Shown: piece by piece, positions 26,627 through 36,599 of the stretch
How positions within the stretch are numbered: the stretch's first letter is position 1
How the letters are laid out: every line of letters begins with the position of its first letter
DNA from: Arcticibacter sp041902385
Lineage (GTDB): Bacteria; Bacteroidota; Bacteroidia; Sphingobacteriales; Sphingobacteriaceae
Length of the DNA: 64,000 nucleotides
Direction: 5' to 3'
Assembly (NCBI RefSeq): GCF_041902385.1
Contig: NZ_CP169244.1
Location: 2,976,001-3,040,000 of the forward strand
Program-made: the position numbers and the translations under genes
The notes under the pieces: generated by a model
Seen by the model: only the letters and a program-made list of their open reading frames with translations
The model's database searches: none
Told to the model about the DNA's origin: nothing

Positions 26627-27958
26627 ATGGCAAATATTCTCTCTGGTGAAACAGAGTTTTTCAAAGGAATTGGCCAGATCCAATTTGAAGGACCTGAGTC
26701 AGACAATCCACTTGCATTCAGATGGTATGACGAAAACCGCTTAGTAGCAGGAAAGACTTTAAAAGATCATTTCAAATTTGCCTGTGCTTACTGGCATTCG
26801 TTCTGCGGAAACGGGTCAGATCCTTTTGGAGGGCCATCTCACTTCTTCCCATGGGACAAAAAGAGTGACCCTGTAGAGCGTGCAAAAGATAAGATGGATG
26901 CGGCATTTGAGTTCATTACTAAGATGAACCTGCCCTATTATTGTTTTCATGACGTGGATCTGGTTGATTACGGGAACGATGTGCTGGAGAATGAAAGAAG
27001 ACTTCAGGCTATCGTAGAATATGCAAAGCAGAAACAAGCAGAGAGCGGCGTTAAGTTACTATGGGGAACATCTAATCTGTTCAGCAACCCCCGGTACATG
27101 AATGGTGCCTCTACGAATCCCGACTTTCACGTACTCTCCCACGCAGGAGCACAGGTAAAGGCGGCACTCGATGCTACCATCGCTCTAAATGGTGAGAACT
27201 ATGTGTTCTGGGGAGGAAGGGAAGGATACATGACCCTTCTGAATACCGATATGAAACGTGAGCAGGAACACTTCGCCCGTTTCCTTCATACCGCCAAAGA
27301 TTATGCAAGGAAGAACGGCTTTAAGGGCAATTTCTTTATCGAACCAAAGCCATGCGAGCCGACTAAGCACCAGTATGATTACGATGCTGCAACAGTTATT
27401 GGCTTCCTGAGACAGTATGATCTTCTTGATGACTTTAAGTTAAATCTGGAAGTGAATCACGCCACGCTGGCAGGTCATACGTTCCAGCATGAAATGCAGG
27501 TAGCTGCCGACGCAGGATTACTTGGATCAATGGACGCTAACAGAGGCGATTACCAGAACGGATGGGATACCGACCAGTTCCCCAACAACGTGGGTGAACT
27601 CACCGAATGCATGCTGGTATTCCTGCAGGCTGGCGGCCTTCAGGGCGGTGGTATTAACTTCGACGCGAAGATTCGCAGAAATTCTACCGACATGGAAGAT
27701 CTGTTCTACGCTCACATCGGAGGAATGGATACTTTCGCGCGGGCTCTGATCATTGCCGACACCGTACTTCAGAAGTCGGATTATACCAAGTTCCGCGAAG
27801 AAAGGTATTCCTCTTTTGATTCCGGAAAAGGCAAAGAGTTCGAAGAAGGCAAGCTGAGCCTCGAAGATCTGCGCGCTTACGCAATCGAGAACGGTGAGCC
27901 TGCTCAGAAGAGTGGTAAGCAGGAATATCTGGAGAATATCCTGAACCGGTACCTGTAA
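26627..27958 (+). CDS. xylA: Xylose isomerase
   Basis: Converts D-xylose to D-xylulose; metal-dependent TIM barrel. 443 aa, the long (class II) form. Catalytic His and Asp in YYCFHDVDLVDYG, catalytic Lys in FFIEPKPCEPTKHQYDYD, metal ligands in NLEVNHATLAGHTF and SMDANRGDYQNGWDTDQFP. Followed by a strong terminator at 27976-28013. Forms the xylose pathway with xylB; a xylose transporter is not in this window. Confidence 0.98.
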   Translation: MANILSGETEFFKGIGQIQFEGPESDNPLAFRWYDENRLVAGKTLKDHFKFACAYWHSFCGNGSDPFGGPSHFFPWDKKSDPVERAKDKMDAAFEFITKMNLPYYCFHDVDLVDYGNDVLENERRLQAIVEYAKQKQAESGVKLLWGTSNLFSNPRYMNGASTNPDFHVLSHAGAQVKAALDATIALNGENYVFWGGREGYMTLLNTDMKREQEHFARFLHTAKDYARKNGFKGNFFIEPKPCEPTKHQYDYDAATVIGFLRQYDLLDDFKLNLEVNHATLAGHTFQHEMQVAADAGLLGSMDANRGDYQNGWDTDQFPNNVGELTECMLVFLQAGGLQGGGINFDAKIRRNSTDMEDLFYAHIGGMDTFARALIIADTVLQKSDYTKFREERYSSFDSGKGKEFEEGKLSLEDLRAYAIENGEPAQKSGKQEYLENILNRYL

Positions 27959-27975
27959 GATAACTGATCTAAATT

Positions 27976-28013
27976 AAAGGGGCTGTCTCGATTCGAGTTC
28001 AGCCCCTTTTTTA
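27976..28013 (+). terminator. Intrinsic terminator of xylBA
   Basis: AAGGGGCTG (27977-27985) pairs with CAGCCCCTT (28000-28008), followed by a T-run. It is 18 bases after the xylA stop. Confidence 0.92.
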
Positions 28014-28139
28014 AGATCTTAATCACTAATCTTTACCAATTAAGATTTTATACCGGACAACCTTTGATTGAAAGCAGTTGATTATTTTGCTGTTCAAAAT
28101 TCTTTTAGGCAATCTTCTTAGTTTTCAGTGTTCTCTGCC

Positions 28140-29180
28140 TTAGCAGATATTTTCTGCTTTTAGCTTTTCTACTTCTTCAAATACCGCCTCCGGCGTTATT
28201 CCCTGCATGCAAATGTTGTTTTTGCACTGGCTGCTGAAGTGCTTTCCGTAGTAGCAGGGACTGCATAAAAGATTTGTGCCTTTCCAAAGGAATTTCACTC
28301 TGTCAAAGTTCTCTCCATAGTTGAACTCAAAGGGGTTGGTAGGCCCGAAAAGAGCAATAACATGCGGGTGCTGCGCCAGCACAGCCAGGTGAAAGGGCCC
28401 GCTGTCGTGCGTAATGACAAGGTCACTTTCTCTCATCAGCGACACCAGTTCCGGCAGATTCAGTTTTCCTACCGCATTCACTACCTTAATGTCCTCAAAA
28501 TACGGTATGATCCATTCATCCGAATCAGCTCCTGATAGTATGACCTCGTAGTTTTGTTCTCCCAGAAACTTGGCCAGCCGTACGTAATTCTCTATTGGCC
28601 ATCTTTTCAATGCCTGTTCCTGCAAGAGGTTTTTAGCTCCTCCCGGAGCAAGTATCACTCTTTTCACCTTGCGGTCTTGCAGTGGTTGAGTGCCTGGGGT
28701 GAGTGCTGCGCAGGGGATGGCATCCCGTGGAAATTGGATCACCGAGGGGTAGTTGTCGTCCATATCCAGAAAGAGGCGGACTCTCTCAAACGGGCGTGAC
28801 CGCCCGGGGATCATTGAGGGACGCTCTCCTTCTCTGCTCAGTCTGACTTTGCGTTTGGATCGTACCAGAACCGTAAGAAAACGATAGCGGAAGTCTGGAT
28901 GGAAAATAAGTACGTCCTCAAATTTCCGAAGCGCTATTTTTCGATGACACGACAACACCTCACCCAGTCGAACGGATATATTTTCGCTGAATAGCTTTTG
29001 TTCATCGAGGGTAATGATTTCATTTATATCAGGGATGTTTGCTAAAATAGGATAAACCACCTCGCCGCATATCCAGGTGATGTGCGCCTCGGGGAGTTTT
29101 TTCTTGATTTCTGAAACCACAGGCAGTGTCATGATGACATCGCCGATGGCACCTATTTTTACAATAAGAATTTTTTTCAC
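28140..29180 (-). CDS. Glycosyltransferase family 9 (heptosyltransferase-like)
   Basis: 346 aa GT-B glycosyltransferase of the ADP-heptose:LPS heptosyltransferase family. N-terminal KKILIVKIGAIGDVIMTLPVVSEIK is the family signature; the C-terminal nucleotide-sugar site has ILAPGGAKNLLQEQALKRWP, ITHDSGPFHLAVLAQHP and ALFGPTNPFEF. Cysteines near the end (CSPCYYGKHFSSQCKNNICMQ) match many Bacteroidota members. Likely acts in surface-glycan or LPS synthesis at the cytoplasmic face. Stands alone, with no neighbouring glycan genes on its strand. Confidence 0.9.
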   Translation of the reverse strand: MKKILIVKIGAIGDVIMTLPVVSEIKKKLPEAHITWICGEVVYPILANIPDINEIITLDEQKLFSENISVRLGEVLSCHRKIALRKFEDVLIFHPDFRYRFLTVLVRSKRKVRLSREGERPSMIPGRSRPFERVRLFLDMDDNYPSVIQFPRDAIPCAALTPGTQPLQDRKVKRVILAPGGAKNLLQEQALKRWPIENYVRLAKFLGEQNYEVILSGADSDEWIIPYFEDIKVVNAVGKLNLPELVSLMRESDLVITHDSGPFHLAVLAQHPHVIALFGPTNPFEFNYGENFDRVKFLWKGTNLLCSPCYYGKHFSSQCKNNICMQGITPEAVFEEVEKLKAENIC

Positions 29181-29404
29181 TCTGTAAGTTTTACTTCTTA
29201 TTTCTACCTCTGTCTATAAGAGCGCTTAGACCAGCTTTCGTGCCCCATTTCTCAGCATACTGGTTCAATGAATAGATGTATCAAAGGTAGAATGGCATGT
29301 TCGCCGTTCCCTATTTATACCGTTAAGAGGCCCGTATGTTTTGAAATACTCATTTTTTTGACGGTAATAGCGTTTGGTTATTTTCTTCGGCCGCTTCCAG
29401 ATAC

Positions 29405-29490
29405 AGTCATGAGCTGTACGCCTAAGCCGAAATGAAGGAGGATTAAATGTTCTTGGAGGCCTTAAAGAACAAGATACTTTCACAAAAACT
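29405..29490 (+). repeat. Diverged single copy of the ~88-bp repeat found at 59692-59962
   Basis: This part of the 335-bp spacer between the glycosyltransferase and the ECF sigma gene shares blocks with the tandem units at 59.7 kb in the same order: TCATGAGCTGTACGC, then ATGTTCTT, then TTAAAGAACAAGATAC and TTTCACAAAAA. The stem that closes the tandem units is poorly kept here. The sigma promoter follows immediately. Nothing else was found in 29181-29404. Confidence 0.6.
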
Positions 29491-29495
29491 TCGTG

Positions 29496-29503
29496 TACCT
29501 TTG
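29496..29503 (+). promoter_or_regulatory. -7 box of the ECF sigma gene
   Basis: TACCTTTG, exact TAnnTTTG, 12 bases before the ATG at 29516. Any start further upstream in this frame would precede the promoter. Confidence 0.65.
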
Positions 29504-29515
29504 TGTTTATTGAGG

Positions 29516-30091
29516 ATGAGGAACTATAGCCAATTAAGCGATTTCGATTTAGCAGAGCTTTTGAGAGAGGGTAAGGAGTCCGCTTTTAGGGAAATCTATA
29601 CGCGGTACTGGGATAAGCTATATGTGACAGCCAGGAAACGTCTTCACGATGAGGCTGAAGCCGAAGAGGTCGTTCAGGACATTTTCTGCAATCTATGGCG
29701 CAAACGTTTCTCGTTTTCATTGTCAAAGACCTTTGATCATTATTTCGCGGTAGCTGTTAAATTTGAAGTGATCAACAGGATGGCCAGAAAAGCCCGGCAC
29801 ACGCTCTTCGAGCAGGAGGCTCACAGAACCTTTTCCGACATGGATTATTCTACCCTCGAAGAGTTAAATCTGGCAGAATTAAAACGGCAGCTTGAATCTT
29901 CAATCAGTTCTCTGCCGGACAAATGCAGGATCGTCTTTCGACTAAAATATGAAAAGGACTATTCGCAGCGGGAAATAGCAGAAGAGCTCCAAATCTCAGA
30001 GAAAACGGTGGAAGCACATCTGGCAAAAGCACGAAAGGTCCTGAGAGGCAATTTTGGAAGTTTGCTGGGAATGCTCATCAGCCTGTTGTGA
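29516..30091 (+). CDS. ECF sigma factor (Bacteroidota polysaccharide-utilisation type)
   Basis: About 191 aa from the ATG at 29516 (MRNYSQLSDFDLAELLREGKE). Sigma-2 region includes AFREIYTRYWDKLYVTARKRLHDEAEAEEVVQDIFCNLWRKR; sigma-4 helix-turn-helix includes SLPDKCRIVFRLKYEKDYSQREIAEELQISEKTVEAHLAKARKVLR. Followed by a FecR anti-sigma gene and an STN-domain SusC, which together form a cell-surface signalling switch: glycan binding at SusC is relayed through FecR to free the sigma factor. The start at 29447 is rejected because of the promoter at 29496-29503. Confidence 0.93.
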   Translation: MRNYSQLSDFDLAELLREGKESAFREIYTRYWDKLYVTARKRLHDEAEAEEVVQDIFCNLWRKRFSFSLSKTFDHYFAVAVKFEVINRMARKARHTLFEQEAHRTFSDMDYSTLEELNLAELKRQLESSISSLPDKCRIVFRLKYEKDYSQREIAEELQISEKTVEAHLAKARKVLRGNFGSLLGMLISLL

Positions 30092-30240
30092 TGTCGCGGA
30101 GACACTAAGGGACAGCATTCTCGCCTTAACCCTCCTTACGAAGAGCTAAAATGTTTTAAAAGCGCCAGAGGCGAAAAAAAGTGGCGACCGACTAAGGGAA
30201 ATGCACCTCTTCGTTGGCTAATAGATAAACAGCCAATTTC

Positions 30241-31425
30241 ATGACCTTACGGAAGAAGGAATCTATGTTACGTAATCTTGCCCGAAAATGGAAGGATGGC
30301 ACGATCTCGGAAGAGGAGAAGGAAATATTCAATAAATGGTATGATTCTTTTGACGATTCTTTCCTTGAAGTTTCCACACCCGGGGCTCCTCAGGAAATAA
30401 GCGAGCGAATATACCGCAACATAGTCGCCAGGGAGAAGATCAGGAAAACCAGCTTTCTTTCATTCCGCGGTTATCTGCCAGTTAAAATAGCGGCAAGTGT
30501 TCTGTTCATTCTATCACTCACATTCTTTTTCTATTACATTTCTCAGCCGTTGCAGCAACAGCATACGCAGACGGAGAAGATGGCCGATGGGATAAGGCCA
30601 GGTGAAAACAAGGCAGTCCTCACTCTCCCCAACGGAGCAAGGGTCGTTTTAGACAGTGCAAAAAATAGGTTGCTGGCAAGCCGGGGAAATCTAACCGTCC
30701 GTCAAAGTCAGGCAGGTCAAATTGTCTTTCAATTGAACGGAACAGGCGTAAGAAGGACCGGTGCGAGAGCAGAATACAATACCATAAGTACTCCACGGGG
30801 AGGCCAGTACCAGATTGAACTTCCCGATGGGACCAGAGTTTGGCTGAATGCCGCCTCCAGTTTGAAGTTTCCAACCGTATTTGGGACTGACGAAAGAAGA
30901 GTAGAGTTAACAGGTGAAGCCTATTTTGAAGTGACCAAACTATGGAGGGTTGGCCGGGACTCAAAGCGTGTCCCATTTATCGTGGCGACGCAGGGGCAGG
31001 AAGTAAGGGTGCTCGGTACTCATTTCAATGTCAACGCTTATCCGGATGAGGGCGTAATAAGAACGACGCTCCTCGAAGGTGCCGTGAAGGTCTTCAAAGC
31101 CGGAACAGGGGAGTCGCGCCTGCTGCGACCAGGGCAACAACTTACTAACGGAAATACACTGGTGGTCGGAGATGTAGATGCTGAGCAGGAAATAGCCTGG
31201 CAAAAGGGCTACTTTATCTTTAACAACGAACCATGCGAAAGCGTGATGCGAAAGATTTCGCGCTGGTACGATGTCGATGTGGAGTACCGGGGAGACATCC
31301 GGAATAAGCGCTTTGGAGGCGCCATATCGAAATTCGAGCGGATCTCAGAAGTCCTCCGCATCATGGAACTCACAGGAACTATTCATTTTAAGATAGAGGA
31401 AAGGAGGATAATCGTCATGCCGTAA
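30241..31425 (+). CDS. FecR-family anti-sigma factor
   Basis: 394 aa inner-membrane protein. The cytosolic N-terminal part (1-80) would hold the sigma factor; one membrane segment lies at about 80-101 (VKIAASVLFILSLTFFFYYI); the periplasmic FecR domain includes ISTPRGGQYQIELPDGTRVWLNAASSLKFP and VRVLGTHFNVNAYPDEGVIRTTLLEGAVKV; the C-terminal DUF4974 part (FNNEPCESVMRKISRWYDVDVEY) probably contacts the STN domain of SusC. An in-frame ATG at 30268 is a second possible start. 149 bases follow the sigma gene; a weak hairpin with an A-run lies in that gap. Confidence 0.92.
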   Translation: MTLRKKESMLRNLARKWKDGTISEEEKEIFNKWYDSFDDSFLEVSTPGAPQEISERIYRNIVAREKIRKTSFLSFRGYLPVKIAASVLFILSLTFFFYYISQPLQQQHTQTEKMADGIRPGENKAVLTLPNGARVVLDSAKNRLLASRGNLTVRQSQAGQIVFQLNGTGVRRTGARAEYNTISTPRGGQYQIELPDGTRVWLNAASSLKFPTVFGTDERRVELTGEAYFEVTKLWRVGRDSKRVPFIVATQGQEVRVLGTHFNVNAYPDEGVIRTTLLEGAVKVFKAGTGESRLLRPGQQLTNGNTLVVGDVDAEQEIAWQKGYFIFNNEPCESVMRKISRWYDVDVEYRGDIRNKRFGGAISKFERISEVLRIMELTGTIHFKIEERRIIVMP

Positions 31426-31555
31426 ACACTACATTTTTACATCATAAGAGCGATGATTATCTGAACAACCGGGAACGATTAGGCCCGCTCCCGGTATAGA
31501 GTAGGTTAATCGTACGAGTCAAACTAACGCGTATTCTAATTAAACCTAAGATCAA

Positions 31556-34500
31556 ATGTATAAAATTTGTACCGGACTGATACACGGTTACAGGAACCGT
31601 ATTCCTCTTAAACTTCTGCTAGTCATGAAACTAACCATCATTGTACTTATGGCCGCATTTTTACAGGTGAGCGCTGCTTCTTACGCCCAGAAACTCAGCC
31701 TGTCAGAGCATAATGCAGCCATTGAAGATGTTTTCAGGAAGATCAAAAAGCAAACTGATTATGATTTTTTCTACGACACGGAGATGCTAAAGCAAAGCAA
31801 ACCTGTAAGCATAACCGTAAAAAATGCGAGCATAGAGGAAGTGCTCGAAAAATGTTTTGTAGGCCAGGAACTTACCTATGTGATCGAACAGAAGACGATC
31901 GTGGTGCAGAGAAAACCAGCGCAGGCTCAGACGCTGTTATCCCGCCTCCCGATCGATGTTGCCGGCAGGGTAACAGACGAAAAGGGGGAAGCTCTTCCCG
32001 GAGTAAGTGTGAGGGTCAAGGGAGCCAGAGCCGGAACGAGTACCGACGTTAACGGGGCATTCAGAATTACAGTTCCGGATGGCGAGCAAATCCTGGTCTT
32101 TTCTTTTATCGGCTACGGAACTAAGGAGCTCGCCGTGAGGGGACAAACGAGGATAACTGTTCAGCTCGTTCCCGAGCAGAGGGCCCTGGAGGAAGTTGTA
32201 GTAGTGGGATACGGCACTCAGAAACGTGCAAGTGTAGTCGGAGCGGTCGATCAGGTCACCTCCGCTGCTATCGAAGGAAGACCATCTGTCAATACGACCC
32301 TCGCCCTGCAGGGTGTGTCTCCCAACCTGGTTGTGCAGCAACGGAATTCAGAACCCGGAGCAGGAGTGAACCTGAACGTGCGGGGAATCAGTACCATGGG
32401 GAATAATAGCCCGCTGGTGGTCATAGATGGGATCGTTGGAGGCGACATTAATCTGCTGAATCCCCTCGACATAGAAACAGTATCGGTCTTGAAGGATGCT
32501 GGAAGCGCCGCCATCTATGGCTCGCGCTCCGCCAACGGCGTCATCCTCGTCACGACGAAGAAAGGGAAAAAGAATTCACGCCCGGTGCTGACCTATAACG
32601 GACTAGCAGGTGTTAACAGTCCACATATGTTTTTTAAGCCAGTTAGCGCTTACGAGAACGCCATCTTAAGGAACGAATCTGCAGCGAATGCTGGATTAGG
32701 CACGGTGGTATACACGCCTGCCCAGATCAGGGCTTTTAAGGAAGAGGGCGATAATGAATGGTTTGTTAATTCAATCTTACAGGACGCCTGGCAGCAGAAT
32801 CACAATGTGAGTGTAAGCGGAGGAGGCGAAACGTCGACCTACATGGTTTCAATGGGATATACAGACCAGGCAAGTAACTTCGTTGGACCGCGTAAAGGAC
32901 TGAGGCGATATAACTACAGGGTGAACTTGACCAACGAATACGGACGACTCAAGTTTAATTCCATCCTCGCCTATACACGGAGCGACATCAGGGACCATTC
33001 TTCATCTACAGGGACCCTCATGGTAGATGCAGCGCGAGTACCCCTCAATTACAGACTAAAAGATGATGAGGGCCGCTATCTTACGAACGATGTCTTGCAG
33101 GAGTTTAACCCCCTCGGCGTACTGGAAAAAGGAGGTTATCGTAAATCTGACGATGACAATGTCTTTGGTAGTCTGAGTGCAGAGCTTTCTGTATCTAAAT
33201 TTCTTAAACTGAAGGGCGTTTTCGGCGGAAGCCTTTATTCCAATCACCGCTTTGAAAGAACCCTTCCGGTCGACTATTTTCCGAAAGGAGTTTCAGGCGC
33301 TAATACCAATGTGAATGACGAGAGTCGCAAAACCCTGGACCTGAACACTCAGTTTCTTGCCCAGTTCACCCATACGTTTAACAAGAGACATGACGTAGAT
33401 CTGTTAGTCGGCGTTTCTAACGAAAACCATGACGAAAGAGGAGTGAAGCTGCAGCGTATAAAAACTGACCCCGATCTGGGAGTGCCAACTTCCGAAACAG
33501 AGATCAATCTTCAGGAGACCAGGAATTCCAATCAGGGGGCGGGCGAGAACAGCTTAAATTCCCTCTTTGGAAGAGCCTCGTATTCCTACCAGAATAAATA
33601 CTATGCCGAGTTTAATTTTCGTTACGACGGATCATCGAAATTCAGAAAGGATAACCGCTGGGGATTCTTTCCTGCCGGATCTGTAGGATACCGCCTGACG
33701 GAAGAGAAGTTCATGCAAAGGTATCACGAAAAGATAGGCGACCTGAAGCTCCGTGCTTCTTATGGGCTTGTCGGAAACCAAAACGTGGGGAACTTCCAGT
33801 ACCAGACTACTTTTTTCTCCTTTGGCCCTGCTTACGGATATAATAACAAGGAGGTGTATGCCACGGGATTTAATTTTGCTAATCCCGATCTGCGTTGGGA
33901 GAAGGCGGCAACCTTCAACGCGGGAGCTGATTTTAGTTTCTTCCGTAACGCTCTTACTTATTCTTTTGACTACTTCAGCAAGCTCACCACCGATATTCTG
34001 GTCAAGCCGCAGGTGCCCGGTGTTTTTGGTACTGACCTGCCCGACTTTAATGCCGGTAAAGTACGCAACCGGGGCTGGGAAATGGCTGTTACGTATCGTC
34101 GGTCCGGGAAGCAGTTAAGGCACATGGTATCCCTGAATCTGGGCGACACCAAGAATAAGGTGCTCTATTTTGAAGGAAGTGAAAATCTGCCACGCGTAGA
34201 CGAGCTTCGTTATCTTCAAATGACTGGATACCCGTTTAAGTCATATGTAGGGTATAAGCGCGACGGGTACTTTCAAAACATCGACGAAGTCAATAGGGGA
34301 GCAAAGCCCTCCGGTTTGAATGTTCAGCCCGGGGATAACCGGTACGTCGACGTTAATCAGGATGGTGTGATCGACGATAACGATCTTTTTGTGTTTGGGA
34401 ATCCTTTTCCTCGCCTCACCTTTGGTGCAACCTATAACGTGGGATTCAGGGGATTTGACCTGAACGTATTTTTTCAGGGAGTAGGAAAGCGGACGATGAT

Positions 34501-34927
34501 GCTGCGTGGCGAGCTCGTGGAGCCCTTCCATGTGAATTACGGAAGAACGATGTATCAGCATCAGCTGGATTACTGGACACCAATGAACCCAGATGCCCGT
34601 TACCCGCGTCTGGCAGATGACGGAAGCGCTTCGAACACGAACAACTTCGACAGAGGCTCTGATATGTACCTGTACAGCGGATCCTATGTGCGGCTCAAGA
34701 ATGTACAACTCGGTTATACGCTTCCTCAGCAAATTTCTAAAAAGCTTGGGCTTCAGAAGCTTCGTGCTTACCTCTCAGGCCAGAACCTCTTTACCTGGTC
34801 GGCTGTGAAGTTTGTCGATCCCGAGCTGACTGAGTTTAACAGTAATTTAAGTAATGAAGGAGGCAACAGTGGACGGGCTTATCCCACACTGGTTTATTAT
34901 GGTTTTGGTTTAGACGTTACTTTTTAA
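31556..34927 (+). CDS. SusC-type TonB-dependent receptor with STN signalling domain
   Basis: 1,123 aa outer-membrane transporter. A long N-terminus typical of this subfamily leads to a signal segment (about 22-45, ending SAASYAQ). The STN domain is at about 48-115 (NAAIEDVFRKIKKQTDYDFFYD). A CarboxypepD_reg domain covers about 130-215 (GRVTDEKGEALPGVSVRVKG). The plug begins with EEVVVVGYGTQKRASVVGAV and the beta-barrel runs to the final LVYYGFGLDVTF. The STN domain marks it as the sensor partner of the ECF/FecR genes upstream. susD follows after 8 bases. Confidence 0.96.
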   Translation: MYKICTGLIHGYRNRIPLKLLLVMKLTIIVLMAAFLQVSAASYAQKLSLSEHNAAIEDVFRKIKKQTDYDFFYDTEMLKQSKPVSITVKNASIEEVLEKCFVGQELTYVIEQKTIVVQRKPAQAQTLLSRLPIDVAGRVTDEKGEALPGVSVRVKGARAGTSTDVNGAFRITVPDGEQILVFSFIGYGTKELAVRGQTRITVQLVPEQRALEEVVVVGYGTQKRASVVGAVDQVTSAAIEGRPSVNTTLALQGVSPNLVVQQRNSEPGAGVNLNVRGISTMGNNSPLVVIDGIVGGDINLLNPLDIETVSVLKDAGSAAIYGSRSANGVILVTTKKGKKNSRPVLTYNGLAGVNSPHMFFKPVSAYENAILRNESAANAGLGTVVYTPAQIRAFKEEGDNEWFVNSILQDAWQQNHNVSVSGGGETSTYMVSMGYTDQASNFVGPRKGLRRYNYRVNLTNEYGRLKFNSILAYTRSDIRDHSSSTGTLMVDAARVPLNYRLKDDEGRYLTNDVLQEFNPLGVLEKGGYRKSDDDNVFGSLSAELSVSKFLKLKGVFGGSLYSNHRFERTLPVDYFPKGVSGANTNVNDESRKTLDLNTQFLAQFTHTFNKRHDVDLLVGVSNENHDERGVKLQRIKTDPDLGVPTSETEINLQETRNSNQGAGENSLNSLFGRASYSYQNKYYAEFNFRYDGSSKFRKDNRWGFFPAGSVGYRLTEEKFMQRYHEKIGDLKLRASYGLVGNQNVGNFQYQTTFFSFGPAYGYNNKEVYATGFNFANPDLRWEKAATFNAGADFSFFRNALTYSFDYFSKLTTDILVKPQVPGVFGTDLPDFNAGKVRNRGWEMAVTYRRSGKQLRHMVSLNLGDTKNKVLYFEGSENLPRVDELRYLQMTGYPFKSYVGYKRDGYFQNIDEVNRGAKPSGLNVQPGDNRYVDVNQDGVIDDNDLFVFGNPFPRLTFGATYNVGFRGFDLNVFFQGVGKRTMMLRGELVEPFHVNYGRTMYQHQLDYWTPMNPDARYPRLADDGSASNTNNFDRGSDMYLYSGSYVRLKNVQLGYTLPQQISKKLGLQKLRAYLSGQNLFTWSAVKFVDPELTEFNSNLSNEGGNSGRAYPTLVYYGFGLDVTF

Positions 34928-34935
34928 TACCGATT

Positions 34936-36567
34936 ATGAAAAGAATCAACATGAAGAGGGTTGCCCTCTTCGCGATAATCTTCACCCTCGCTGCGGGATG
35001 TAAAAAGCTCGACCTCGCTCCTGAAGACAGGTTCACCGATCTGACCTACTGGAGCTCACCGGCTAAGGCGTTGAGCATGTTAAATACGGCCTATTCCCAG
35101 ATTTATAACACCGACAATTTTTTCTACAATGAAGCGCTTTCTGATAATGCTTACAGCCGCAATGACGTGTCGGGCTCCAATTCAATTGCTACCGGTGCGT
35201 ACGATGCCTCGCTAAGCAGGCTGAAGAATGAATGGAATGATCACTATAAGGGAATTAAGTCGTGCAACCTCTTACTCTCAAATATTGACAAGGTCCCGCA
35301 AATGGATGAGACGCTTAAAAACAGAATGAAGGCGGAAGCCAGGTTGTTAAGAGCCTTCCAGTACTTTCAGCTGATGACCTGGTTTGGCGGCGTTCCTCTG
35401 TTCGATAAAGATATCGACATTAATACGGCAAGAAGCATACAGCGCAGCCCCAGGGCGGAGGTGCTCGATTTTATCCTGAAAGAGCTCGACCTTGCTGTTG
35501 GCGACCTGCCCACAAACACCACGCTTCCTGAGGCAGAAAGAGGCAGATTGACGAAGGGTGCCGCTATAGCCTTAAAGGCGCGCGTCTTACTTTATGAGAG
35601 TCGCTGGCAGGAAGCTGCTGATTTATGTCAAAAGCTAATTGGCGGCACCGAGTATGGAACGTATTCTTTATTTCCTTCTTACGAAGGTGTTTTCCTTCCT
35701 CAAAACGAGTATAACAGCGAAGTGATCCTCGACATTGAGTTCGTACCGGTGAAGCGCGCCTGGGGAACCTTTTTCGATCTGGCACCTATTTCAGCCGGAG
35801 CGAGGTTAAACGCAATGGCACCAACCCAGGAGCTGGTTGATAGCTATATGATGCTGAACGGGAAGAGGATCAATGAGAGCGGGTCGGGATACAATGAGAG
35901 CGATCCATACAAAAACCGTGATCCCAGGCTGAGTTATACAGTCGTTTATCATGGCTACAACTGGAAGAATGAAGATGGCAGCACGCGCACCATATACATC
36001 AGACCAGGATCTGATCCTTCATCTGCCAAAACGGACGAATATTCGCCAGGCTCGTCAAAAACTCCTACCGGCTATTATCTCCGGAAGTACTTTGACCCCA
36101 CTCATGACAACAATCTCTCCTCGGGACTGAACCTCATCCTGATCCGGTATGCTGATGTTCTTCTGATGTATGCCGAAGCTAAGAATGAACTGTCGAAGCT
36201 GGATGAAAGTGCATGGAACCAGACGGTTAAAGCGCTGCGCAGCAGGGCTGGTTTTACAGATGCGGCCGCCCTCAACTATAATAATGCCTGGAGCCAGGAA
36301 GACCTCCGACAGATTATCAGAAATGAACGAAGAGTAGAGCTGGCAATGGAAGGTCAGCGGATCTTCGATATCAGACGCTGGAAGATCGCTGAGACAGTCC
36401 TGAATGGCTGGGTGCATGGAGCCAAATATGGGCCTGCCAATGAAGATAATGGGTACATACGTGCCAGCCTGAGAAATTTCGATAAGGGCAAGCACTACCT
36501 ATGGCCCGTGCCGAGGGAAGAAAGAAGCATTAACCCTAATCTTTCTCAAAATCCAGGTTGGAACTAA
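34936..36567 (+). CDS. SusD/RagB-type glycan-binding lipoprotein
   Basis: 543 aa. Lipobox LAAGC with Cys22 (signal peptidase II site). SusD fold: N-terminal LDLAPEDRFTDLTYW, TPR-like helices (RMKAEARLLRAFQYFQLMTWFGGVPL), LLMYAEAKNEL, and the closing family end RRVELAMEGQRIFDIRRWK, then YLWPVPREERSINPNLSQNPGW. Sits on the cell surface as lid of the SusC transporter encoded 8 bases upstream. Unlike susD2, this gene has an intact family-type C-terminus. Confidence 0.96.
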   Translation: MKRINMKRVALFAIIFTLAAGCKKLDLAPEDRFTDLTYWSSPAKALSMLNTAYSQIYNTDNFFYNEALSDNAYSRNDVSGSNSIATGAYDASLSRLKNEWNDHYKGIKSCNLLLSNIDKVPQMDETLKNRMKAEARLLRAFQYFQLMTWFGGVPLFDKDIDINTARSIQRSPRAEVLDFILKELDLAVGDLPTNTTLPEAERGRLTKGAAIALKARVLLYESRWQEAADLCQKLIGGTEYGTYSLFPSYEGVFLPQNEYNSEVILDIEFVPVKRAWGTFFDLAPISAGARLNAMAPTQELVDSYMMLNGKRINESGSGYNESDPYKNRDPRLSYTVVYHGYNWKNEDGSTRTIYIRPGSDPSSAKTDEYSPGSSKTPTGYYLRKYFDPTHDNNLSSGLNLILIRYADVLLMYAEAKNELSKLDESAWNQTVKALRSRAGFTDAAALNYNNAWSQEDLRQIIRNERRVELAMEGQRIFDIRRWKIAETVLNGWVHGAKYGPANEDNGYIRASLRNFDKGKHYLWPVPREERSINPNLSQNPGWN

Positions 36568-36599
36568 ACGAATTCTTTATAACACTAAATATCCATAGC

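Noticed and set aside
29447..29515. Longer N-terminus of the ECF sigma factor
   Set aside because: It would start upstream of a perfect -7 box and lacks family similarity.
34241..34732. 163-aa open frame antisense to susC1
   Set aside because: Shadow of the barrel-coding region; no domain or start signal.
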